From Syntrophaceae bacterium UBA2208 (lineage in GTDB: Bacteria; Desulfobacterota; BSN033; UBA1163): DNA of 5,063 nucleotides. The stretch lies in the NCBI GenBank assembly GCA_002327885.1, contig DCUS01000116.1, forward strand, positions 1-5,063, written 5' to 3'. Shown here in pieces: positions 1-5,063 of this stretch. The position numbers were made by a program, and so were the translations under genes. Position 1 is the stretch's first letter. Each line of letters opens with the position of its first letter. Below the pieces are notes generated by a model, which worked only from the letters and a program-made list of their open reading frames with translations, ran no database searches and was not told where the DNA came from.

Positions 1-1159
1 GATAATCATGAATATATCCGTACCCTCCATGGATCTGGACCGCCTCATCCACGATGTAGTCCAACACCTCCGAGGAATAGACCTTGTTGATGGAGTCCTC
101 AATAGCATACTCCTCTATCCCATTCGCCATTTGTATCCCTGCATCACCCGCATTGTAATCCACTTTCTGAAGAATTCGGTCCACCAGGGCCGCGGTCCGG
201 TAAACCATGCTCTCAAGGGCAAAGCTCCGTATGGCCATCTCGGCAATTTTATGTTTGATCAGGCCGAATTCGGCTATGGGTTTTCCGAACTGAACCCTCT
301 GTTTCGCATAGGTCACCGCATTCTGCAGTGAATTTTTGGATGACCCCAGACATCCTCCTCCCAGTTTAAAACGGCCTATATTGAGCGTATTAAAGGCGAC
401 GATATGGCCCTTTCCGACTTCGCCCAAGACATTTTCGACCGGCACCTTGGCATCGGAGAAGATCACGCTCCGGGTGGAAGAGCCCTTCATCCCCATTTTA
501 TTCTCCTCCTCGTCGAGAGAGACGCCTTCAAATTTTCTCTCAACAATGAAGGAGGTAAATTTATTTCCATCCACCTTGGCATAGGTGACGAAGAGATCGG
601 CGAATCCGGCATTGGAGATAAACTGCTTCTGGCCGTTGAGAATATAATATTTCCCGTCGGGGCTGAGGGCTGCCGTGGTTTTCGCATTCAGGGCGTCGGA
701 GCCCGCCTCGGGCTCGGTCAAGGCATAGGCAGAGATCATCTCTCCGTTGGCAATTTTTGGAAGGTATCGTTTCTTCTGGTCCTTATTCCCGAAAAAGATA
801 ATCGGAAGAGAACCAATGCCCGTATGCACAGCATAGGCGGTCATGAAGGAGCCCCCGCCCTGAGACAGTTTTTCCATCAGCAGGATGACGCTGACCTTAT
901 CCAGCGCCTGGCCGTCATATTCCTCGGGGATGTCCCCCGAAAGGAATCCCAGTTCCCCAGCCTTCTTGAGCAGACTTGGCAGAAGCCCTTCCTTCAGGGC
1001 CTCGACATCTTCGTTAACGGGCTCAATCTCTCCCACGACGAATTCCGTGGCGGCTTTCCCGATCAACCGCTGCTCCTCTGAAAATTCCTCCGGAGTGAAA
1101 ATCTCCTGAGGTGAAATCGACTCCAGTAAAAACGCTCCCCCTTTAATGAACTCCTCCAT
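1..1159 (-). CDS. fadE: Acyl-CoA dehydrogenase, FadE type (partial, C-terminus off the window)
   Basis: This flavoenzyme carries out the first step of beta-oxidation, turning acyl-CoA into trans-2-enoyl-CoA and passing electrons to an electron-transfer flavoprotein. I read 386 uninterrupted codons from the ATG at 1159-1157 to the left edge. Visible family marks are YALTEPEAGSDA (about residues 145-156, acyl-CoA dehydrogenase signature 1 at the FAD/substrate site), MGMKGSSTRS (about 222-231), the QRVQFGKPIAEF helix region (about 287-298), and IHGGYGYIHDY at the very end (376-386), which opens signature 2. The stretch EEYAIEDSINKVYSSEVLDYIVDEAVQIHGG is split here only by description; it matches the long FadE/very-long-chain class (about 590 residues in Bacillus FadE), so roughly 200 residues are missing. 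The catalytic glutamate, expected in a YEGTNEI-like motif about 20 residues further on, lies outside the window. The start is fixed by AAAGGAGG five bases upstream. It is the third gene of the operon, after the thiolase. Chain-length preference cannot be read from this. Confidence 0.93.
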   Translation of the reverse strand, partial: MEEFIKGGAFLLESISPQEIFTPEEFSEEQRLIGKAATEFVVGEIEPVNEDVEALKEGLLPSLLKKAGELGFLSGDIPEEYDGQALDKVSVILLMEKLSQGGGSFMTAYAVHTGIGSLPIIFFGNKDQKKRYLPKIANGEMISAYALTEPEAGSDALNAKTTAALSPDGKYYILNGQKQFISNAGFADLFVTYAKVDGNKFTSFIVERKFEGVSLDEEENKMGMKGSSTRSVIFSDAKVPVENVLGEVGKGHIVAFNTLNIGRFKLGGGCLGSSKNSLQNAVTYAKQRVQFGKPIAEFGLIKHKIAEMAIRSFALESMVYRTAALVDRILQKVDYNAGDAGIQMANGIEEYAIEDSINKVYSSEVLDYIVDEAVQIHGGYGYIHDY

Positions 1160-1164
1160 GGCAA

Positions 1165-1172
1165 CCTCCTTT
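1165..1172 (-). promoter_or_regulatory. Shine-Dalgarno site of the acyl-CoA dehydrogenase gene
   Basis: On the minus strand AAAGGAGG is followed by TTGCC and then the ATG at 1159-1157. This near-perfect site with 5-nt spacing decides the start of the partial gene. It lies only 4 nt from the outer end of repeat element 1, so folding of that element could affect ribosome access; that effect is inference. Confidence 0.85.
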
Positions 1173-1176
1173 AAGA

Positions 1177-1291
1177 TTCAATGAAAAATGGTCAATGATC
1201 AATAGTCAATTAGCAATTAAAACCTTGTTTAAAATTATTATCAACTTCGCATTGATCATTGATCATTGCTAATTGATAATTGACCATTGTT
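1177..1291. repeat. Inverted heptad-array element 1 (6 + 6 units)
   Basis: The left arm, 1177-1218, reads on the plus strand as six 7-nt units: TTCAATG, AAAAATG, GTCAATG, ATCAATA, GTCAATT, AGCAATT. The right arm, 1250-1291, reads on the minus strand as AACAATG, GTCAATT, ATCAATT, AGCAATG, ATCAATG, ATCAATG. Eleven of the 12 units carry CAAT in the same register. A 31-nt AT-rich spacer, 1219-1249, separates the arms. Two perfect stems can form together: 1187-1196 with 1279-1288 (AATGGTCAAT, 10 bp) and 1206-1217 with 1265-1276 (TCAATTAGCAAT, 12 bp). The element takes up nearly all of the 135-nt gap between the thiolase stop and the acyl-CoA dehydrogenase start. No T-run follows the hairpin on either strand, so an intrinsic terminator is unlikely. 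Function unknown; it could be a REP-like or MITE-like repeat or an mRNA processing or stability element. Confidence 0.85.
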
Positions 1292-1294
1292 CAG

Positions 1295-2476
1295 TTACTC
1301 TGTCCTTTCGAAGACCCCGGCGGCGCCCATCCCTCCCCCGATACACATCGTCACCAGACCATACCGGACTTTTCTTCGCTTCATTTCGTAGAGTAAGGTG
1401 GTGGTCAACTTTGCTCCGGTGCAACCTAAAGGATGGCCCATGGCCACCGCCCCCCCATTGACATTCAGGATATCCAAATTCAGTCCAAGCTCCCGGATAA
1501 CATAAAGAGATTGTGAAGCGAAGGCTTCGTTCAGCTCAACCAGGCCTATATCTTTCAGCGTGAGACCTGCCTTTTTAATAGCCTTGGGAGCGGCATAAGC
1601 AGGACCGACTCCCATGATTTCGGGCGGGACACCCGCGACAGCAAAACTTCGGAAAACAGCCATGGGTTTTACTTTCAACTGATCGGCCTTTTCCTTTGAC
1701 ATTAGAACAAGCGCGGCTGCCCCATCACTCGTCTGAGAAGAATTGCCTGCGGTGACCGTTCCTTTGGCCTTAAAAACTGGCTTGAGCGAGGCCATCCCTT
1801 CATAAGACGCATCATAACGGACCCCTTCTTCTGTATCGAAGAGGACCTCTTTGATCTTGACTGTTCCATCCCTTTGAATTTCTTTTGTCTTCGCGAGAAT
1901 AGGAAGAACTTCTTCTTTGAACTTTCCCTCTTTAATGGCCTTGGCGGCTTTCTGGTGGCTGGATAGCGCAAAACGGTCCTGATCTTCCCGGGAGATTCCA
2001 AATTTTTCAGCCACATTCTCCGCGGTGAGTCCCATCGAGGTATAAGCCTGAGGATTATGATCAACCAGATAGGGGTTGGGCGAAGGGGTCAAGCCCATGA
2101 TCGGAACCTGACTCATAAACTCCACGCCGCCGGCAACTATCACGTCCACAGATCCCACCATGATCTCATAGGCCGCCGTGGCGATCGCCTGGAGTCCTGA
2201 GGAACAGAAACGATTGACCGTCTGCCCTGGTATCGTGAAAGGGAACCCCGCCCTCATGGCTAAGACTCTACCCAGGTTCAACCCCTGATCCGATTCAGGG
2301 AAGGCGCATCCGATAACGACATCTTCAATTTCTTCCACCTTCAGACCAGGGACTCTTGCAACCGCCTCCTTAATGATGAGGGCGCCAATATCATCCGGCC
2401 TGGTATCCTTCAAAATCCCTCTTGGAGCCTTGCCCACTGCCGTCCTCACTGCTGAAACCACCACTGCTTCTTTCAT
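1295..2476 (-). CDS. fadA: Acetyl-CoA C-acyltransferase (3-ketoacyl-CoA thiolase), FadA type
   Basis: This thiolase cleaves 3-ketoacyl-CoA with free CoA into acetyl-CoA and a shortened acyl-CoA, the last step of each beta-oxidation turn, in the cytoplasm. The 393 residues are the normal full length. The N-terminal thiolase domain covers about 2-262 and the C-terminal domain about 270-391. Catalytic residues are all present: the nucleophile Cys91 in NRFCSSGLQAIA, the NEAFA motif at 316-320, His348 in GGAVAMGHPLG, and the acid/base Cys378 in CIGGGMGAAG. After GGVE (116-119) there is FMSQVPIMG, where E. coli FadA has HMGHVP. The ATG at 2476-2474 has GGGAGG four bases upstream and the protein begins at the usual VVVSAVRTAVGK strand, which supports this start. 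It lies between the fusion enzyme and the acyl-CoA dehydrogenase. Biosynthetic acetyl-CoA acetyltransferase is the main alternative, but operon context favours degradation. Confidence 0.95.
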   Translation of the reverse strand: MKEAVVVSAVRTAVGKAPRGILKDTRPDDIGALIIKEAVARVPGLKVEEIEDVVIGCAFPESDQGLNLGRVLAMRAGFPFTIPGQTVNRFCSSGLQAIATAAYEIMVGSVDVIVAGGVEFMSQVPIMGLTPSPNPYLVDHNPQAYTSMGLTAENVAEKFGISREDQDRFALSSHQKAAKAIKEGKFKEEVLPILAKTKEIQRDGTVKIKEVLFDTEEGVRYDASYEGMASLKPVFKAKGTVTAGNSSQTSDGAAALVLMSKEKADQLKVKPMAVFRSFAVAGVPPEIMGVGPAYAAPKAIKKAGLTLKDIGLVELNEAFASQSLYVIRELGLNLDILNVNGGAVAMGHPLGCTGAKLTTTLLYEMKRRKVRYGLVTMCIGGGMGAAGVFERTE

Positions 2477-2480
2477 AAAA

Positions 2481-2486
2481 CCTCCC
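2481..2486 (-). promoter_or_regulatory. Shine-Dalgarno site of the thiolase gene
   Basis: On the minus strand GGGAGG is followed by TTTT and then the ATG at 2476-2474. The spacing is short but workable. The site is 7 nt from the outer end of repeat element 2, repeating the arrangement seen ahead of the acyl-CoA dehydrogenase gene. Confidence 0.8.
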
Positions 2487-2493
2487 TTAATAC

Positions 2494-2597
2494 GTCAATG
2501 ACCAATGGGCAATAATCAATGATCAATTATCAATTGAATAAAATCTTTTAAAACCCATTGTTAATTTTTCATTGACCATTGAAAATTGACCATTGAT
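2494..2597. repeat. Inverted heptad-array element 2 (6 + 6 units)
   Basis: The left arm, 2494-2535, reads on the plus strand as GTCAATG, ACCAATG, GGCAATA, ATCAATG, ATCAATT, ATCAATT. The right arm, 2556-2597, reads on the minus strand as ATCAATG, GTCAATT, TTCAATG, GTCAATG, AAAAATT, AACAATG. Eleven of 12 units keep CAAT in register. The spacer is 20 nt of AT-rich sequence, 2536-2555. Unit-by-unit the arms match at 30 of 42 positions. The longest perfect stems I found are short: 2494-2501 with 2569-2576 (8 bp), 2503-2509 with 2554-2560 (7 bp), or 2514-2521 with 2591-2598 (8 bp, an alternative to the first two). The element starts 1 nt after the stop codon of the fusion gene and fills most of the 122-nt gap before the thiolase gene. 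It shares its layout and unit with element 1 but is not a copy of it. Function unknown. Confidence 0.85.
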
Positions 2598-2598
2598 T

Positions 2599-5010
2599 TT
2601 AGTTTCTCAACGGTTTGCCCTTCTTCAGCATATATTCCATTCTTTCCTGGGTCTTTTGTTCTCCACATAAACTCAGAAAAGCCTCTCTTTCCAAATCCAG
2701 GAGATACTGTTCGGTCACTTCGGTCCCGTCCGGCAAATTCCCTCCTGACATAATGTGGGCCACCTTTTTGGCCACATGCTCATCGTACTGACTGATATAA
2801 CCGCCCTCTCTCATATAGAAGAGTCCCATCTGAAGAAGGGCATGTCCTCTCTCTCCCATAACCTTGATATTCTTTTTGGGCCGGGGCGGACGATAGCCTT
2901 CTTTGACGAGATCAAGAACAGAATCTTTAGCGTCGTAAATGAGAAAATCCCGGTTGATGGTCACTTTGTCCGTCCTTCTCATATAACCCAATTGCTGTGA
3001 TTCTTTTGCACTGGTCCCCACCTTGGCCATCGCAACCGTCTCGAAAGCTTTTCTCACGAACGGGAGTAATTCTACGTCCGTGACTCCTGGCGGGATACCT
3101 TCCGTGCACCGGAGCAACATCTCCTTCGTTCCACCTCCGGCCGGGATCAGACCCACACCGACTTCAACAAGACCCATGTAAGTCTCCGCCGCCGCTTGCA
3201 TCTTCGCACAGGCAAGACAGACCTCACAACCTCCCGCCAAGGTCATGCCGAATGGAGCAGCCACGACCGGTTTCTCAAAGTATTTGATAGCCATCAAGGC
3301 ATCTTGAAAGGCCTTCACAATGGCTTCAATATCATCCCAGTTCTCATCCTGAATTTCAAAGAGCATGAGCATCAGATTGGCCCCGACGGAGAAGTTTTCA
3401 CTCTGGTTCCCTATGACCAAACCATCGAATTTCTCTTCAACCTCCTTCAAAGACTCTCTGATCATCTGGACGGTATCCGCTCCGATGCTATTCATCTTGG
3501 AATGGAATTCAAGGCAGGCGATTCCATCGCCAAGGTCAATGAGGCTGGCTCCGGGATTTGAAAGAACCATCTTATTCCTGTCTTTCAGGCTCGGCAGAAG
3601 GATGATTTCCGGTTTCTCTTCGATTTCCTGATATTGGCTTGCTCCCAAGTCGAAGAAAGAGACTCGACCGTCCTTTCTCTCATAAAAAGAGGGATGCCCT
3701 TTGCTAAGAAGTTTTTCCACCAGTGGGGGAATCTGATCTCCTTCTTTCTCCATTTTTTTCACGGAGGACTTCAAGCCGATGGCATCCCAAATTTCGAAGG
3801 GTCCGAGTTCCCAGTTATATCCCCACTTCATCGCCCGATCGATATTGACGATGTCGTCGGAGACTTCAGGGATCTTTTCTGCTGAATAGAGCAGAGTCTT
3901 TTTCATGACCTTCCATGCAAACTGTCCCCCTCGATCTGGACTCAGGACGAGAGTCTTGATCCGTTCTCTGACATCGTCGATATTTCTACCCATCTCCACG
4001 GAAGGAAGATTCACCTTTTGCTGAGGTCGGTAATCGAGTTTCTCAGCATCCAGGACCAGCGTCTCCTCCTTCCCCTCCTTTTTCACCCTTTTATAAAAGC
4101 CCTGTTTGGTCTTCTGGCCCAGCCACTGGTTCTTGATCATCTGTTGGATAAAAGGAGAGAATACAAAAATTTCTCTTTCCTTTCCCTCCGGCAGGCTCTC
4201 ATAGAGATTTTTGGAAACATGGGCCATGACATCCAGTCCAACAAGGTCAGCGAGCTTGAACGTGGCCAACTTCGGCCTTCCCATGGCAGGGCCTGTGATC
4301 TGATCCACTTCTTCAATCCGGTAGCCATCCTCGGTCGCTGTCCTCATGGTAATCGCCGTGGCAAAGGCCCCAATCCGATTCCCGATGAAGTTGGGCGTAT
4401 CCTTTGCGTAAACCACGCCCTTCCCCAAAATCTTCTCGCCCACCTGGGCCATTCTCTCAACAACAGCTTTAGAGGTAGATTTTGCTGGAATAATCTCCAG
4501 GAGTTTCATATATCTTGGCGGATTGAAGAAATGGGTTCCTAAAAACCTTTCTTCAAAGTCCCGTGAGAACCCTTCAACCATCTTCTGGATGGAGATGCCA
4601 GAGGTATTGGAGCTGACCACGGTCCCCTCCTTTAAAAAGGGGTATAATTTTTTGAAAAGTTCTCTTTTTAAATTCAGATCCTCAATGACCACTTCAATAA
4701 TCCAATCCGCCTGGGAGACCCATGAGAGATGATCCTCAAAATTCCCGATGGTGATGAGTTCTGCATCCTCCTTCCAATAAAGGGAGGCCGGCTTCGATTC
4801 TTGAACCCTCTTCTTTCCCAGGGTAGGAAACCGATTCCTCACCTCCGGACTTTCGAAGGTCAACCCCTTTTTCTTTTCCGCCTCAGTCATCTCCGGTGGG
4901 ATAATATCGAGGAGAAAGGAAGGAATTCCGACATTCGCCAAATGGGCAGCAATGGCACTTCCCATCACGCCTGCTCCTAATACCGCCGCTTTTCTGATTT
5001 TTTGTCTCAT
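2599..5010 (-). CDS. fadN: 3-Hydroxyacyl-CoA dehydrogenase / enoyl-CoA hydratase fusion, FadN type
   Basis: This two-function enzyme hydrates trans-2-enoyl-CoA to 3-hydroxyacyl-CoA and oxidises that to 3-ketoacyl-CoA with NAD+. The dehydrogenase half comes first: Rossmann motif GAGVMG at 12-17 with Asp35 ending the second strand (NAD rather than NADP), SSNTSG at 133-138, catalytic His160 in GTHFFNP, its partner Glu172 in LLEIIPA, and Asn207 in TPNFIGNR. Helical dehydrogenase C-domains follow at about 205-310 and, as a second copy-like region, about 365-455. The hydratase (crotonase) fold covers about 488-690, with the oxyanion region NFSVGAN at 539-545, Glu596 in GGCE and Glu616 in LVEVG; these are 20 residues apart like the two catalytic glutamates of rat hydratase. 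A helical tail, 690-803, ends the protein. This order is the reverse of E. coli FadB/FadJ and matches Bacillus FadN (about 790 residues). The start codon has a modest AAAAGGGG seven bases upstream and leads straight into the Rossmann strand. First gene of the visible operon. Confidence 0.95.
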   Translation of the reverse strand: MRQKIRKAAVLGAGVMGSAIAAHLANVGIPSFLLDIIPPEMTEAEKKKGLTFESPEVRNRFPTLGKKRVQESKPASLYWKEDAELITIGNFEDHLSWVSQADWIIEVVIEDLNLKRELFKKLYPFLKEGTVVSSNTSGISIQKMVEGFSRDFEERFLGTHFFNPPRYMKLLEIIPAKSTSKAVVERMAQVGEKILGKGVVYAKDTPNFIGNRIGAFATAITMRTATEDGYRIEEVDQITGPAMGRPKLATFKLADLVGLDVMAHVSKNLYESLPEGKEREIFVFSPFIQQMIKNQWLGQKTKQGFYKRVKKEGKEETLVLDAEKLDYRPQQKVNLPSVEMGRNIDDVRERIKTLVLSPDRGGQFAWKVMKKTLLYSAEKIPEVSDDIVNIDRAMKWGYNWELGPFEIWDAIGLKSSVKKMEKEGDQIPPLVEKLLSKGHPSFYERKDGRVSFFDLGASQYQEIEEKPEIILLPSLKDRNKMVLSNPGASLIDLGDGIACLEFHSKMNSIGADTVQMIRESLKEVEEKFDGLVIGNQSENFSVGANLMLMLFEIQDENWDDIEAIVKAFQDALMAIKYFEKPVVAAPFGMTLAGGCEVCLACAKMQAAAETYMGLVEVGVGLIPAGGGTKEMLLRCTEGIPPGVTDVELLPFVRKAFETVAMAKVGTSAKESQQLGYMRRTDKVTINRDFLIYDAKDSVLDLVKEGYRPPRPKKNIKVMGERGHALLQMGLFYMREGGYISQYDEHVAKKVAHIMSGGNLPDGTEVTEQYLLDLEREAFLSLCGEQKTQERMEYMLKKGKPLRN

Positions 5011-5063
5011 CGTCTAACCCCTTTTCTTTAAAAAAATGGAAAACCAAAAGATTTGGTTAAAAG
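5011..5063 (-). other. Leader upstream of the fadN-type gene (partial)
   Basis: These 53 bases precede the first gene of the visible block. They hold a weak Shine-Dalgarno AAAAGGGG (5018-5025), an A/T-rich run and the palindrome listed separately. I see no convincing -35/-10 promoter pair in the part shown and no CAAT heptads, so the promoter, or a further upstream operon gene, must lie beyond the right edge. Confidence 0.5.
5042..5058. promoter_or_regulatory. 17-bp palindrome upstream of the operon (possible operator)
   Basis: AACCAAA at 5042-5048 and TTTGGTT at 5052-5058 form a perfect 7-bp inverted repeat around a 3-nt centre (AGA). It lies 32 nt upstream of the start codon of the fusion gene. 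Size and place would suit a dimeric repressor site such as those of TetR- or GntR-family fatty-acid regulators, but no regulator gene is in view. On the minus strand it is followed by TTCCATTTTTTT, so a weak terminator of an unseen upstream gene is an alternative. Both are inference. Confidence 0.35.

Noticed and set aside
404..1081. Plus-strand open frame of 225 codons
   Set aside because: It lies wholly antisense to the acyl-CoA dehydrogenase gene, has no ribosome site and no recognisable protein motif; it is a shadow of the minus-strand codon pattern.
1157..1159. Frameshift or pseudogene in the acyl-CoA dehydrogenase, as no complete frame spans 1-1159
   Set aside because: The frame is open from the ATG to the window edge for 386 codons with motifs in order; it only lacks a stop because the window ends.
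1177..1291. Rho-independent terminator between thiolase and acyl-CoA dehydrogenase genes
   Set aside because: The stems are AT-rich and long-looped, and no T-run follows on the minus strand; what follows is the Shine-Dalgarno of the next gene. The same holds for 2494-2597.
1702..2064. Minus-strand open frame of 120 codons in another frame inside the thiolase gene
   Set aside because: It overlaps the conserved thiolase frame and its product is a low-complexity, Arg/Lys/Ser-rich string without family features.
2514..2540. IHF sites, because of repeated ATCAA cores
   Set aside because: The ATCAA cores lack the TTR half at the required spacing of the WATCAANNNNTTR consensus in the copies I checked.
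2494..2597. CRISPR array
   Set aside because: The repeated unit is only 7 nt with no unique spacers between units, and the units invert halfway; this is not CRISPR architecture.
3196..4542. Several plus-strand open frames of about 80 to 174 codons within 3196-4542
   Set aside because: All are antisense to the fusion gene, whose domains and catalytic residues are continuous through this region.

Overview
The window holds one block of bacterial fatty-acid beta-oxidation genes, all transcribed on the minus strand (right to left). In transcription order they are: an 803-residue 3-hydroxyacyl-CoA dehydrogenase/enoyl-CoA hydratase fusion (FadN type), a 393-residue acetyl-CoA acyltransferase (FadA type), and an acyl-CoA dehydrogenase (FadE type) that runs off the left edge after 386 codons. 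This is the same three-gene order as the Bacillus fadN-fadA-fadE operon. Together the products cover all four steps of the spiral: the FadE-type enzyme makes the trans-2-enoyl-CoA, the fusion hydrates and oxidises it, and the thiolase releases acetyl-CoA. All long plus-strand reading frames are antisense shadows of these three genes.

Layout from left to right: 1-1159 acyl-CoA dehydrogenase (partial at its C-terminus); 1160-1294 intercistronic gap with repeat element 1; 1295-2476 thiolase; 2477-2598 intercistronic gap with repeat element 2; 2599-5010 the fusion enzyme; 5011-5063 the start of the upstream leader, with a short perfect palindrome. No RNA gene, transposase gene, CRISPR array or convincing terminator is visible.

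The unusual part is the two gaps. Each is filled almost edge to edge by an inverted pair of heptanucleotide arrays. Six 7-nt units of the form NNCAATN (best form RTCAATK) run in one direction, an AT-rich spacer follows (31 or 20 nt), and six units run in the opposite direction. Both elements have 42-nt arms, start 1-3 nt after the upstream stop codon and end 4-7 nt before the next Shine-Dalgarno sequence. They look like two members of one dispersed repeat family that can fold into long imperfect hairpins in the mRNA. I cannot name a described family for them.

Organism: the genes are bacterial, with strong Shine-Dalgarno sites, mid-range base composition in coding regions and AT-rich gaps. The protein style and the CAAT-rich intergenic repeats remind me of Desulfobacterota (deltaproteobacterial) or neighbouring uncultured lineages rather than Bacillus, but this is an impression and not a firm placement.
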